Below are positions 49,682 to 59,393 of a stretch of 64,000 bases of DNA, piece by piece. The notes under the pieces were generated by a model, which saw nothing but the letters and a program-made list of their open reading frames with translations, was not told the DNA's origin and did no database searches. The DNA is from Roseivirga spongicola (GTDB lineage Bacteria; Bacteroidota; Bacteroidia; Cytophagales; Cyclobacteriaceae). Position 1 is the first letter of the stretch. Every line of letters starts with the position of its first letter. The translations under genes and the position numbers were made by a program. Where the stretch lies: the NCBI RefSeq assembly GCF_001592965.1, contig NZ_LRPC01000001.1:310001-374000 (forward strand). Reading direction: 5' to 3'.

Positions 49682-51865
49682 ATGGGATGGATCATATTCA
49701 TATTTATCATTTATGTATTGTATTCATTCACTCGTAAGAAAGAGAAGAAAGTACCTTCAAGGAGTGCAGAAGTGAATTTTAGGAGTGACACTGACTATAT
49801 CCACTCTTATTCTTACTTTGAAAAAGAAAAATCTAAAAATACCTCAAAAGGCAAATGGATCATGCCCGGTGAGGAGGTTTCAATAAAAAGCAAAACCATC
49901 TCAAAAGGACTATTTTATTTTGGCGGAGTTCTAAAAGGTGAAAATTATAACGAAACCGAAAGCTCTTTGGTCGATGAGACTCTTCAAATAAAGGAGAGCC
50001 AATATACTTACACTGATAGTAGCCTTGGATATTGGCCAAGTTTCATTGATTTATCGCCCAGTTGCAGAGGTGCGTATATTGACTGGCTTGCCAGTGATCG
50101 TGATATGTCTGACACCCCGATCGGATATCTATTCATATATTTTTATGGACTGGAAAGGCGCATCATCAAGGACTATAAAGATGGCCTGGTAGGAGATGAA
50201 GAATGTCTTCAGATTTGCAATGAAATAATTCGTCTCAGATCAGTTTTCAGAGATAATTATTCATTTAATAGCTACTCCTCTAATCTTCTAGAATACATTT
50301 CCATCACCCTGCCCCATATTCTTTCCATTCAGGATGATCAAATAGAAAATTCGATAAATTCGAATGTATTTAAAGTAAAACTTGCTCGAATTGCTCAAAA
50401 TAGTGAGCCTTTGAATCCAGAGCTTGCGTTCTCCTGGATATCCAATCATCCAGAACACTCTTTCAGAACACCTGCGAGACGTTGCCCAGAAGAGTTTAGA
50501 ACATTGTTTTTATATAGGTATAAAGAAACCTACAATGATGGCATTGTCATAAAGCCGAACAAAACAAAGCTCAACCTTCATTATCGTCCCGCAAGTAGAA
50601 GTTTAAGCTATTTTAGATACGGTCCGCATGACTTGAGTGATGTAACAGTGCTATCAGGCCCCACCAATAAATTGGCTAAAATTGCCTATCAATGCGTTGA
50701 TGACCTAGATGCTTATAGCAGATATCTCGGGAGAAAAAATTCAAACAAAGAAAGTATTGAAGCTGTCGCCCTTTTACCGAATGAGTTGATTAATGAATTC
50801 CAATTGATCAAAGACCTGAGGCTATGGGCCGAAAATATTATAACTACCAATGATGGCATCTGTGAGTTTAAAGATTTTTGGCGACAAACTAAACTACCCC
50901 TCCCTTCAAAACTGAATAAAAAAGAGCAGGAATTAGCTTGCAACCTCATTGAGAAAATTGGCTACTCAGCTGCACCAGATCTAAACTTACACAGTAGTAA
51001 ACTCAACATTGATGACCCAATTGTGATTTACCATAGGCATGAACCAATAGAATTCAAGAAACAAAAAGTCTTTCGTGATGTGGCTATAAAGTTACGGTTA
51101 GGATCAATTATTGCGAACGCTGATTTGCATATTCATAGTAATGAAAAAACCTATCTTCAGGAACTTATCAACACCAATGACAATCTGTCTTCCGAAGAGA
51201 AATTGTCATTAGAAGCCTATCTTAAATGGCTGTTAATTTCACCCTCTGATTTTTCAGGTCTAAAAAATTCTTTGTCAAAACTCAGTGAGCACAACAAAGA
51301 ATTGGTCAGGAAAATGATCATTCATGTAGCTCTTTCTGATGGCAAAATTGACCCTAATGAAGTCAAAGAAATAGAAAAACTATATACCAGTCTGGGATTT
51401 GATAAATCAGCAGTACCTGCAGACATACACGCGTTATCTTCACGCAAAGTCGAACATGTCTCTACTAGAAAAGATGCCGTTCCAAAAACTAATCAAAACA
51501 AATCCTTCTCTCTAGACGAGAGTGTTTTAAGTTTTCATGAAACAGAAACCAAACAAGCTCAGGACATTTTGAATAATATTTTCAAGAATGAAGATGAGGA
51601 AGAAGAAATGATCCAAGCCATTCCTGAACAAACACTTGAAAATAAAGCATTGTCTATCTATCAAATTATTTCTCATCGAGACCGAATAGAAAAAGATGAA
51701 TTCGAAAGAATTTGTTCTGAATATGGCTTTTTTGTTCAATCTGCTATTGATAGCATAAATGAATGGGCTTTTGAAAAAGTAAACGCACCGGTACTTGAAG
51801 AGGATGTTGATGTAATTGTCGATCGAGAAATTGCGGAAGAATTAAAAGAATACGAGGAAACATGA
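49682..51865 (+). CDS. sngA: Shango-type defence protein A: TerB-N/TerB domain protein
   Basis: This 727-residue protein has a short N-terminal transmembrane segment (residues 2-14) and a basic stretch. A TerB-N domain follows ('GYWPSFIDLSPSCRGAYIDWLASDR', 'GYLFIYFYGLERRI'), then a middle TerB-like segment near 550-580 ('HVALSDGKIDPNEVKEIEKLYTSLGF') and a C-terminal TerB-C-like region ('LSIYQIISHRDRIEKDEFERIC', about 660-710). It overlaps the ATPase gene by 4 bp (ATGA), which in turn overlaps the helicase gene by 4 bp. The trio TerB protein, ATPase and DEAD/DEAH helicase is the published composition of the Shango anti-phage system. The membrane segment suggests membrane attachment. Confidence 0.85.
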   Translation: MGWIIFIFIIYVLYSFTRKKEKKVPSRSAEVNFRSDTDYIHSYSYFEKEKSKNTSKGKWIMPGEEVSIKSKTISKGLFYFGGVLKGENYNETESSLVDETLQIKESQYTYTDSSLGYWPSFIDLSPSCRGAYIDWLASDRDMSDTPIGYLFIYFYGLERRIIKDYKDGLVGDEECLQICNEIIRLRSVFRDNYSFNSYSSNLLEYISITLPHILSIQDDQIENSINSNVFKVKLARIAQNSEPLNPELAFSWISNHPEHSFRTPARRCPEEFRTLFLYRYKETYNDGIVIKPNKTKLNLHYRPASRSLSYFRYGPHDLSDVTVLSGPTNKLAKIAYQCVDDLDAYSRYLGRKNSNKESIEAVALLPNELINEFQLIKDLRLWAENIITTNDGICEFKDFWRQTKLPLPSKLNKKEQELACNLIEKIGYSAAPDLNLHSSKLNIDDPIVIYHRHEPIEFKKQKVFRDVAIKLRLGSIIANADLHIHSNEKTYLQELINTNDNLSSEEKLSLEAYLKWLLISPSDFSGLKNSLSKLSEHNKELVRKMIIHVALSDGKIDPNEVKEIEKLYTSLGFDKSAVPADIHALSSRKVEHVSTRKDAVPKTNQNKSFSLDESVLSFHETETKQAQDILNNIFKNEDEEEEMIQAIPEQTLENKALSIYQIISHRDRIEKDEFERICSEYGFFVQSAIDSINEWAFEKVNAPVLEEDVDVIVDREIAEELKEYEET

Positions 51866-53172
51866 TGAGTGGAATCAAAATTAGAACAAAGGAAAAGGAT
51901 GCAATCATTCAGTCACTAAAGTCTGGAGTTACTCCAAAAATTGGAATACAGCATATTCAGGTAGGTCGAAGTAAAGAGCTTCAAGCTCTACACAAGGATA
52001 TTGAAAGGGTTTGTGATGGTGGCTCAGCATTCCGCTTAATTATCGGAGACTACGGCTCTGGAAAAACATTCTTCTTGAGTGTAGTGAGATCAATCGCACT
52101 AGAAAAAATGCTCGTGACTGTAAATGCAGACTTATCCCCTGATAGAAGAATTCATGCTTCAGGAGGGCAGGCTCGAAATTTATATTCTGAATTGATGAGG
52201 AATATTTCAACCAGAACCAAGCCAGATGGCAATGCACTAACAACCATAGTGGAAAAATTCATCACACTGGCCCGTCAGGAGGCTGATCAAAAAGGTATTG
52301 ATGTTACGGAATCTATCCAAACAAGACTTCAGGCGCTAACTGAATTGGTGGGCGGGTATGATTTTGCAAAAGTCATTGAGGCATATTGGCAAGGGCATGA
52401 AGCGGGTGATGAACATCTTAAATCTAATGCTATTCGATGGCTTAGAGCTGAGTACACTACAAAAACAGATGCAAAAAATGATCTGGGCGTGAGGACAATT
52501 ATTTCAGATGATCATTTCTATGACGCTTTAAAGTTAATGAGTTTGTTTGTGCAACAAGCGGGCTACAATGGGCTTCTGGTCAATTTAGATGAAATGGTTA
52601 ACCTGTATAAACTTCATAGCACTCAAGCCAGAACGTCTAATTATGAGCAAATTCTTCGCATTTTGAATGATTGTCTTCAGGGAAGTGCTGAGAATCTTGG
52701 GTTTCTATTGGGTGGCACACCGGAATTCTTACTTGATCCAAGGAAAGGTCTTTACAGTTATGATGCTCTTCAGACAAGATTGGCTGAAAACAGTTTTGCC
52801 AATAGAGCAGGTGTCATTGATTATTCCTCCCCTGCCCTTCACCTCGCAAGCCTTACTCCTGAAGAGTTGTTCATTTTGCTTAAGAATTTGAGAAATGTTT
52901 TTGCCGGTGGAGATTCTACTAAATACCTAGTTGACGACAGTGCTCTAAAATCATTCCTAGATCATTGTAACAAAACCATAGGCAATGCCTATTTCACTAC
53001 ACCTAGAAACACTATAAAGGCATTCATAGACCTATTGAGTGTCTTAGAACAAAACCCACAACTTGATTGGCAGAACTTAATTGAGGACACAACAATTGCT
53101 ATAGAAACACCAAGTGATATTGATGATGGGCCACTGAATTCTGACGATGAGTTGGTTTCTTTCAAATTATGA
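51862..53172 (+). CDS. sngB: Shango-type defence protein B: DUF2791-like ATPase
   Basis: This 436-residue P-loop ATPase has Walker A at residues 62-69 ('GDYGSGKT') after 'VGRSKELQALHKDIERV'. A Walker B-like 'GLLVNLDEMVNLYK' lies near residues 234-247, and sensor-type 'FLLGGTPEFL' follows. It resembles the DUF2791/BREX BrxD group of ATP-binding proteins. Start and stop overlap both neighbours by 4 bp, so the three proteins are translationally coupled. The protein probably couples ATP hydrolysis to loading or regulation of the helicase; the mechanism is inference. Confidence 0.85.
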   Translation: MMSGIKIRTKEKDAIIQSLKSGVTPKIGIQHIQVGRSKELQALHKDIERVCDGGSAFRLIIGDYGSGKTFFLSVVRSIALEKMLVTVNADLSPDRRIHASGGQARNLYSELMRNISTRTKPDGNALTTIVEKFITLARQEADQKGIDVTESIQTRLQALTELVGGYDFAKVIEAYWQGHEAGDEHLKSNAIRWLRAEYTTKTDAKNDLGVRTIISDDHFYDALKLMSLFVQQAGYNGLLVNLDEMVNLYKLHSTQARTSNYEQILRILNDCLQGSAENLGFLLGGTPEFLLDPRKGLYSYDALQTRLAENSFANRAGVIDYSSPALHLASLTPEELFILLKNLRNVFAGGDSTKYLVDDSALKSFLDHCNKTIGNAYFTTPRNTIKAFIDLLSVLEQNPQLDWQNLIEDTTIAIETPSDIDDGPLNSDDELVSFKL

Positions 53173-55358
53173 CAGAGCCATTTCATAGTTTAGATAGGCG
53201 TATACAAAAATGGATTTTCAAACAGGGCTGGACCGGTTTGAGACAAATTCAAAATGACGCTATTCCTCCAATACTGGCTGGAAATCAGGATGTGATCATC
53301 AGCGCCTCTACAGCAGCTGGTAAAACAGAGGCATTTTTTCTACCAGCTTGTTCTTCAACAATAGATGAAAAGGATGGCTATTCAATACTTTACATTAGCC
53401 CCTTAAAAGCTCTCATCAATGATCAATATAGAAGGCTTGAAAGTCTAAGTATCATTACCGACATTAATGTTACTCCCTGGCACGGTGATGTAGCACAAAG
53501 CCTAAAGACCAAATCAAAACGCAACCCTTCTGGCATTGTACTTATAACACCTGAGTCGTTAGAATCATTATTGATCAGGAATTCTGGCTGGGTTCAAAGG
53601 TCCTTTTCATCCTTAAAGTACATTGTAATAGATGAATTTCATGCCTTCATCGGTACTGAACGAGGTCAACACCTCTTATCACTTTTAAATAGACTAGAAG
53701 CCCTACTCCAAGAGATTGAAGAGCCTATTCCAAGGGTAGCTTTAAGTGCAACCTTAGGCAACTTAGATGAAATCCCTGGGGTATTAAGACAAAACGCCCA
53801 AATGCCCTGTTCCATAATTAAGGAGAGTAAATCCAACTCTCAGATTAGGTTTGGCATTCAAGGCTATATTGACCCTATAGACAACGACCAGAAGATACCA
53901 GCATTTCATCGAATATGTACTGATCTCTTTTCTCTCTGTAGAGGAGGTTCACATTTGATATTTGCGAATAGCCGAAAAAGAACTGAAAGTATTAGCGCTC
54001 AATTAAGTGATATGTGTGAACAAGAAGTTGTTCCTAATGAGTTTTTTCCACATCATGGATCGCTTGATAAAAGCCTTAGAGAAGCTTTAGAAGCCAGACT
54101 TCAAAAAGATAATCTCCCCACTACGGCAGTTTGCACAATGACTCTGGAACTTGGGATTGATATAGGAAAAGTGGATTCTGTTATACAGGTAACTGCACCT
54201 CATTCTGTAGCCAGTTTACGTCAAAGGTTAGGTCGTTCTGGACGAAGAAACACCCCCTCTACGCTCCGAATGCTTATTTCTGAAAAGGAAATAAACGTAG
54301 ATTCTAGCATCGGAGACAAGTTGAGAATAGAGTTACTTCAATCAATAGCGATGACCCGGCTTCTTATTATTCAAAAATGGTATGAACCAGCTGATTTAGG
54401 AAGCTTTCACTTTTCTACACTTCTGCATCAAATTTTGGCGCTAATTGCCCAATGGGGTGGCATTAGGGCAGATCAAATTTACAACTCTCTCTGTAAAGAG
54501 GGATGCTTCAATAATGTAACGGTCGAGCAGTTTAAAGAACTCCTACACCATATGGGGCAACAAGACCTGCTTACACAAATATCTGGAGGACAACTGGTTT
54601 TAGGGCTTAAAGGTGAATATTTAACAAATAGCTATAATTTCTATACGGTTTTTAAGACCCCTCAAGAATTTCGAGTAATTGCTGGAGATAAGACATTGGG
54701 AACTTTGCCTGTTGACACCCTAATATTGGAAGGACAACACATTATTTTTTCTGGCAAACGATGGAGGGTTGAAAACATTAATACTGATAATAAAACCATA
54801 ATTGTATCTCCTTCTAAAGGAGGGGATCCTCCGCAATTCAATGGCCATGGAATGATAGTTCACGATATTGTCAGACAAGAAATGTTTAACATCTATAAAA
54901 GTGGAAACTACAAAATTCCAGTTGGCACGTCTGAGGTAGATTACTTAGACTCAACCGCCAAATCTCTTTTCAACGAGGGACTCGAATTCTTCCAGGAAGC
55001 ATTACTTCATGAGCGGAGAATTTTTCAAAATAACGATTACGTATATATAGTCCCCTGGATGGGTGATAAAATTGTAAATACGATTGCCACAATGTTGATT
55101 AAGCTTAATTATAAGGTCTCTATATTCTCAGGCATCATAGAAATTGAAAAAACGAATTTGGAATCTGTTTCAAATTCACTGTTTGAATCATGCTCAAACA
55201 AGCAGCTCACCAATTCAGATCTTGCCTTGTCTGTCAGAGAAAAAAGGATTGAAAAGTATGACGATTTTTTACCCGAATCTTTGCTCAATATAGGCTATGG
55301 CCAGAATTACTTTGATGTAGAGCGAGCTAGAGAATGGATTAAATTACACCTAGTTTAA
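53169..55358 (+). CDS. sngC: Shango-type defence protein C: Lhr-like DEAD/DEAH helicase
   Basis: This 729-residue superfamily 2 helicase has a Q-motif-like 'LRQIQNDAIPPILAG', Walker A 'STAAGKT' (47-53), 'YISPLKALINDQ', DEAD-box-type 'VIDEFHAF' (near 156) and 'VALSATLG'. The C-terminal helicase motifs are 'MTLELGIDIGKVDSVIQ' and 'LRQRLGRSGRR'. The remaining ~330 residues resemble the winged-helix and C-terminal regions of Lhr helicases. It is the effector-like component of the Shango operon; the last gene, with no obvious terminator after it (55359-55492 is non-coding and AT-rich). Confidence 0.88.
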   Translation: MTEPFHSLDRRIQKWIFKQGWTGLRQIQNDAIPPILAGNQDVIISASTAAGKTEAFFLPACSSTIDEKDGYSILYISPLKALINDQYRRLESLSIITDINVTPWHGDVAQSLKTKSKRNPSGIVLITPESLESLLIRNSGWVQRSFSSLKYIVIDEFHAFIGTERGQHLLSLLNRLEALLQEIEEPIPRVALSATLGNLDEIPGVLRQNAQMPCSIIKESKSNSQIRFGIQGYIDPIDNDQKIPAFHRICTDLFSLCRGGSHLIFANSRKRTESISAQLSDMCEQEVVPNEFFPHHGSLDKSLREALEARLQKDNLPTTAVCTMTLELGIDIGKVDSVIQVTAPHSVASLRQRLGRSGRRNTPSTLRMLISEKEINVDSSIGDKLRIELLQSIAMTRLLIIQKWYEPADLGSFHFSTLLHQILALIAQWGGIRADQIYNSLCKEGCFNNVTVEQFKELLHHMGQQDLLTQISGGQLVLGLKGEYLTNSYNFYTVFKTPQEFRVIAGDKTLGTLPVDTLILEGQHIIFSGKRWRVENINTDNKTIIVSPSKGGDPPQFNGHGMIVHDIVRQEMFNIYKSGNYKIPVGTSEVDYLDSTAKSLFNEGLEFFQEALLHERRIFQNNDYVYIVPWMGDKIVNTIATMLIKLNYKVSIFSGIIEIEKTNLESVSNSLFESCSNKQLTNSDLALSVREKRIEKYDDFLPESLLNIGYGQNYFDVERAREWIKLHLV

Positions 55359-55492
55359 AACTCTAGTTGCAGCCTCATTAAAATTGAACTTCACTCCACA
55401 AAATAGAATGTGTTTATTTATCTGTCCCAAATTCGTATTTGATAATCAAAAATGTTAGAATTGGATTTCAACACAGTACCAATGGAGGAGAT

Positions 55493-55759
55493 ATGGAGGT
55501 TATAGTTATAGAGAGTAAAGCCTTTCAAGAACTACTTAATCAATTGGTTGAAAGACTCCAGCCAACAGAAAAGGAATTGAACAAATGGATTGATGGCAAA
55601 GAAGTTATGGAAATCCTGCACATAAATTCCAAAAGTACCCTCCAAAAAATGAGAGACAATGGGGAAATCGAATTCTCCAAAATAAACGATCGAACAATAC
55701 TCTATAATAGGTTCTCTATTGAAGAATTCATTGAGAGCAAAAAATCTAAAACTTTTTGA
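55493..55759 (+). CDS. Small HTH_17-type DNA-binding protein (excisionase-like)
   Basis: This 88-residue protein starts at the ATG at 55493, preceded by GGAGGAG, a real Shine-Dalgarno-like sequence. A central MerR/excisionase-like winged HTH 'KEVMEILHINSKSTLQKMRDN' is followed by 'EIEFSKINDRTILYNRFSIEEFI'. Proteins of this kind in Bacteroidota mobile elements act as excisionases or regulators of mobilization genes. It lies before the mobilization genes, not beside the integrase, so both roles are possible. Confidence 0.8.
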   Translation: MEVIVIESKAFQELLNQLVERLQPTEKELNKWIDGKEVMEILHINSKSTLQKMRDNGEIEFSKINDRTILYNRFSIEEFIESKKSKTF

Positions 55760-55761
55760 TC

Positions 55762-56064
55762 ATGGGAGATAAGGAAAACAAGGCCGATAAAGAACAGCTT
55801 GAATTATCTGCCTTATACAAAAGAGCATATAATGATGCCGAATTGGTCATCAGCCAGTTCCCTCAGCTCATCGACAAACTGGAAAGACCAAAAGGAGAAC
55901 CAAGCGAGTATACCAAAGGATTCGAGGATCGAATAAACGAACACAAAAAAGTTCTGGAAGCAATGAAAGATAATCCATACCAACGTATGAACCAGCGATA
56001 TGGAATTGAAAGGGACAACTCCGAAAAGCCCAAGGATCTCGGAAAAGATGATCGAAATAATTAG
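55762..56064 (+). CDS. Small charged protein of the mobilization region
   Basis: This 100-residue hydrophilic, probably helical protein ('DKEQLELSALYKRAYNDAEL', 'NEHKKVLEAMKDNPYQRMNQRYG') starts 2 bp after the HTH gene, with which it is surely cotranscribed, and is followed 14 bp later by the coupling ATPase. I do not recognise a family. Position suggests a mobilization accessory protein. Confidence 0.65.
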   Translation: MGDKENKADKEQLELSALYKRAYNDAELVISQFPQLIDKLERPKGEPSEYTKGFEDRINEHKKVLEAMKDNPYQRMNQRYGIERDNSEKPKDLGKDDRNN

Positions 56065-56078
56065 CTGATCGTACTTCT

Positions 56079-57605
56079 ATGGGTCTCTTTGGAAAAATCA
56101 GTAAACAACCTAACCTCGAAAAAATTCTCGATCAGGAATTATACAGGGTTCCAACCACGGACACCTCAATTTCTTGGGCTGACAGTCTTGAAGGAACATT
56201 AATAACCGGAGCCACCGGCAGTGGTAAGACTTCAGCAATTGGAAAATATGTGGGGCAAGCCATGCTTAACAAGGGATTTGGCATGGTTATTTTCTGTGCA
56301 AAGAAGGAAGAAAGAGAAAGATGGGAGGCTTATATAGAAGATTGCGGCCGCACTGAAGATAAGATCGTATTTAACAAAGCAAGCGGATTAAAATTCAACT
56401 TTCTTAAGTATGAGTTGGACCGAGACGGGGATGGTTCAGGTGATGTCCTAAATGCCCTGAACATTTTGATGAATCTCAATGAACAAAGCCGCATATACCA
56501 GAGTGGTAATTCTGGTAACAAAGATGAACGCTTCTGGGATGAGTCATTAAGGAGATTAATTTCCCGGACAATTGCCTTACTCCGTCTTGCAGGTGAAGAG
56601 GTGAGCATCTACAACATGCGAAAAATCGTTGTTAACTGTTTTCGAGACGAAGATGCCAAGCGTTATTTCAATCTTACGAAACTCGCTTTTAGTAATGAAC
56701 AAATAGATAAACGGGTAAAAGACCAAGCCTTTCAGGATTTAACCGAGTGGAAGTCATCTAACTATTTTGTCGAGGTCATCGATATGATCATAAGTGGCCC
56801 ATATTACGGTTCTGAAGAAACAGATGTTATCCTTGACTATTGGTTAAAAGAATTTGCCAATATTTCGGATAAAACAGCCTCAATAATAATTGAGAGCTAC
56901 ATGGGGTGTGTGGAAGCTTTTATCGGAAATGGCATTCTAAAAGATCAATTTTCACAAGGTTTAAGTAAAGAGTTAGCCCCTGAATCAATAATCAAGGGGA
57001 AGAAGATTCTCATCATTGACTTCCCTGTAAAAGAGTTTGGTTTGAGTGCTATCTATGCCGCAACTATTTATAAAACTGCATTCCAAAACGCATGCGAAAG
57101 ACGGAATTTAACAGATGAGACAGACCCCAAACCAATTGGGCTATTCATCGATGAATACCAAAGTTTTTGCAATCCTGTTTCAGACAGTCTCTTCCAGGCT
57201 ACCGCGCGAAGTTCCTGGGTTGCATGCGTGTACATTACACAGAACATCAACAACCTCTTCTTTGTAATGGGGGATAGCCAGCCTCAAGCCCGGGCATATA
57301 GTCTTCTTGGGAATTTGAACCTCAAATACTTCGCTAACAATGCTGATATCACCACAAACGAGTGGGCTTCCAATCTTATTGGAAAACATTGGATTGATGT
57401 TTATTCGTCTAGCTACAACAAAGACAGTGATTTAACCAAGTCCAAATCAATGCAGTTTCACTACAAGGTTACCCCAGATCATTTTACTACCCTAAAAACG
57501 GGTCGAAAAGAGAATGGTCACAAAGTTCAAGCACTGGTATTCAAGCCTGGAAAGCTTTGGGATGATAAGGATTCCAATTTTGCCATAGTGGAGTTCAAAC
57601 AGTAG
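56079..57605 (+). CDS. VirD4/TraG-like type IV coupling ATPase
   Basis: This 508-residue ATPase has Walker A at residues 44-51 ('GATGSGKT') and Walker B-like 'GLFIDEYQSF' near 353-362. The 'SWVACVYITQNINNLF' and 'LLGNLNLKYFANNADITTNEWASNLIGKHW' segments are typical of TraG/TraD coupling proteins. It lacks the usual N-terminal transmembrane helices, so it may need a membrane partner; several membrane proteins are encoded in the operon at 59.5-62.3 kb. It would link the MobF relaxosome to a secretion channel. Confidence 0.85.
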   Translation: MGLFGKISKQPNLEKILDQELYRVPTTDTSISWADSLEGTLITGATGSGKTSAIGKYVGQAMLNKGFGMVIFCAKKEERERWEAYIEDCGRTEDKIVFNKASGLKFNFLKYELDRDGDGSGDVLNALNILMNLNEQSRIYQSGNSGNKDERFWDESLRRLISRTIALLRLAGEEVSIYNMRKIVVNCFRDEDAKRYFNLTKLAFSNEQIDKRVKDQAFQDLTEWKSSNYFVEVIDMIISGPYYGSEETDVILDYWLKEFANISDKTASIIIESYMGCVEAFIGNGILKDQFSQGLSKELAPESIIKGKKILIIDFPVKEFGLSAIYAATIYKTAFQNACERRNLTDETDPKPIGLFIDEYQSFCNPVSDSLFQATARSSWVACVYITQNINNLFFVMGDSQPQARAYSLLGNLNLKYFANNADITTNEWASNLIGKHWIDVYSSSYNKDSDLTKSKSMQFHYKVTPDHFTTLKTGRKENGHKVQALVFKPGKLWDDKDSNFAIVEFKQ

Positions 57606-57610
57606 GACTA

Positions 57611-57976
57611 TTATCCAAGCACACTCACTTGTTGAATATTCCTGATTTGCCAGTCTCTAATGTATTTCAGATCAATTTGATCAGGGTTACCCCTTTCTAA
57701 ACACTTAACAAGTGCATCAATTTTTTGGTCATCATTCAATTTCACTCTTGGAGATTGAGAATGTGCCTTTTCCTTAATTAGCTCCAGCAACATTTGATTT
57801 TGAGCATCAGTTAACTCGGTACCACCTGCACAGATCATCAAACTTATTGCTGACAAATCAGGGTCCCAATTATGTTGTTCTAAAGTTTCAATGGCTATTG
57901 AAATTAGGTCTAAATCTTCTTCCTTCTTATCCGAGGCATTTCTGAAAGAGTTCAATAACTCTGTTAACTGTAACAT
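57611..57976 (-). CDS. Hypothetical helical cargo protein
   Basis: This is a 121-residue protein from the ATG at 57976 (a TTG one codon upstream is less likely). It is acidic and mostly helical with no signal peptide or recognisable motif; one Cys-containing segment, 'LMICAGGTELTDAQNQML', stands out. It is on the opposite strand to the mobilization genes, 32 bp downstream of the 449-residue cargo gene, and probably cotranscribed with it. The function is unknown; a partner of that protein is plausible. Confidence 0.55.
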   Translation of the reverse strand: MLQLTELLNSFRNASDKKEEDLDLISIAIETLEQHNWDPDLSAISLMICAGGTELTDAQNQMLLELIKEKAHSQSPRVKLNDDQKIDALVKCLERGNPDQIDLKYIRDWQIRNIQQVSVLG

Positions 57977-58008
57977 CAAGTCGCTCCAAAAATTAGTACA
58001 AATTTAGT

Positions 58009-59358
58009 CTAATCCTTTTCCAAATTGCTGTCAACAAATTTTTCCATATTGTCGTGAACGAATGTTCTAATTGCGTTTGCAATTTCTCTTCTTTCTTTCT
58101 CGGAAGACAAAGATTTATAGATATGCTTATTGATTACATTAGTACTTATTGATTTGATCCTGTCTGAGACATATAAATCATTATATATAAGCATTATATA
58201 CTTGCAGTGTGCCAATGCCCAACCTAGTTGAACTAGAGAATATGATGCCTTATTAACATTAGTAATTACCAGAATAAAAAACCTTGTTCTCTTTAACAAT
58301 TTTAGGCTATCTATTGATTTTAAATCACTGGCAGGCATATTGGAATCAGTCTGCTTACTAATAAGCTGCACTTTTTCATTTTTCAACGCACCTTCAATTT
58401 CCAAAATCAGTTTATCTACATTTTGGGGTTGGCCGACCTTTTCTGAAGAACCATTTTGTTTAGATGAACCTTGAGGTGTTGCCAAATATACTCTAGGTAT
58501 TTCCAGCTCAAGAAACCTATTTTTCTTATTCTTTAAAGGCACATACTCATCTAAGTATACTTGTAACTCATCAAGGCTAGGCACGGTTCTGGGAACGCTT
58601 CTATAGTTCCTTTTCTTTAATGAAAGATATTGTTTGATCGCTTCAGGAATAGCTATAAACGCCTTTGAGTTTAACCTATAGGAACAAAGAATTGGTTTCA
58701 TCTCATCTTCACTGAATTTTTCATTCGTAATCTGGTGAAGTACTATTAGACCTGAGTAAACAAACTGTTCATCATAAGTTGTATAAGTCCCTAACATTAT
58801 CTCATCATTAGGATTCATATATACTGCCTTTATATGAAGTTCACGTGTAGTGTTAACTGGATCATCTTTTAAATCAAAATATATAACCTTCCTATTCCCT
58901 TTGATTATTTCATAAGTCCCAGAATAGTCTTTGCTGAAACCATCAACAACGTTTTCCAACTCTGCTACATTTCCAATTGAAGTTTCCAATAAAGCCCTAG
59001 CTATTTTCAGGTGTTTACTTTTTCTTTCCGCTACAGATAGAAAATAAAAAAACCATTTTTTATCAACGAAATTATCCCTTCCACTCTCTGCAATAAATGT
59101 CTTTGCTACTTCAATGAATTTCGGCCCCTCTACGGATATCTTCTCATAGAAGCCTTTTTCTCGAGCATTTAATTTGGAAAATGATATTTCACCCTTGTGA
59201 GAGCGTGCGGCCCGGACGAGATAATAACAATAGGTCCGTGACCATGACTTAAAATTAGATTTCCTATACCATTCTTCATATTTCCACCATCCACCTTCCT
59301 GTTTTCCTACGATTTCACTGTATTCTAAGATAGAGTCTAATAGCTGCTCATTTTTCAT
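58009..59358 (-). CDS. Cargo protein with possible TIR/deoxyribosyltransferase-like C-terminus
   Basis: This is a 449-residue protein from the ATG at 59358 (an upstream TTG would add 11 residues). The N-terminal ~130 residues are helical; the middle (about 145-270) is beta-rich ('RKVIYFDLKDD', 'LGTYTTYDEQFVYSGLIVLHQI'). The last ~150 residues look like a Rossmann-type TIR or nucleoside deoxyribosyltransferase-like domain: 'PRVYLATPQGS', then 'LKRTRFFILVITNVNKASYS', 'LVQLGWALAHCKYIMLIYND'. The residue where those families carry the catalytic Glu appears to be Gln ('LVQLG'). It is divergently oriented from the mobilization operon across a motif-rich region. A defence role is inference from the domain, the cargo position and the neighbouring Shango system. 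Confidence 0.6.
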   Translation of the reverse strand: MKNEQLLDSILEYSEIVGKQEGGWWKYEEWYRKSNFKSWSRTYCYYLVRAARSHKGEISFSKLNAREKGFYEKISVEGPKFIEVAKTFIAESGRDNFVDKKWFFYFLSVAERKSKHLKIARALLETSIGNVAELENVVDGFSKDYSGTYEIIKGNRKVIYFDLKDDPVNTTRELHIKAVYMNPNDEIMLGTYTTYDEQFVYSGLIVLHQITNEKFSEDEMKPILCSYRLNSKAFIAIPEAIKQYLSLKKRNYRSVPRTVPSLDELQVYLDEYVPLKNKKNRFLELEIPRVYLATPQGSSKQNGSSEKVGQPQNVDKLILEIEGALKNEKVQLISKQTDSNMPASDLKSIDSLKLLKRTRFFILVITNVNKASYSLVQLGWALAHCKYIMLIYNDLYVSDRIKSISTNVINKHIYKSLSSEKERREIANAIRTFVHDNMEKFVDSNLEKD

Positions 59359-59393
59359 ATGTGTGCACTTAGTTTTTCGAAAACTATCCAATT

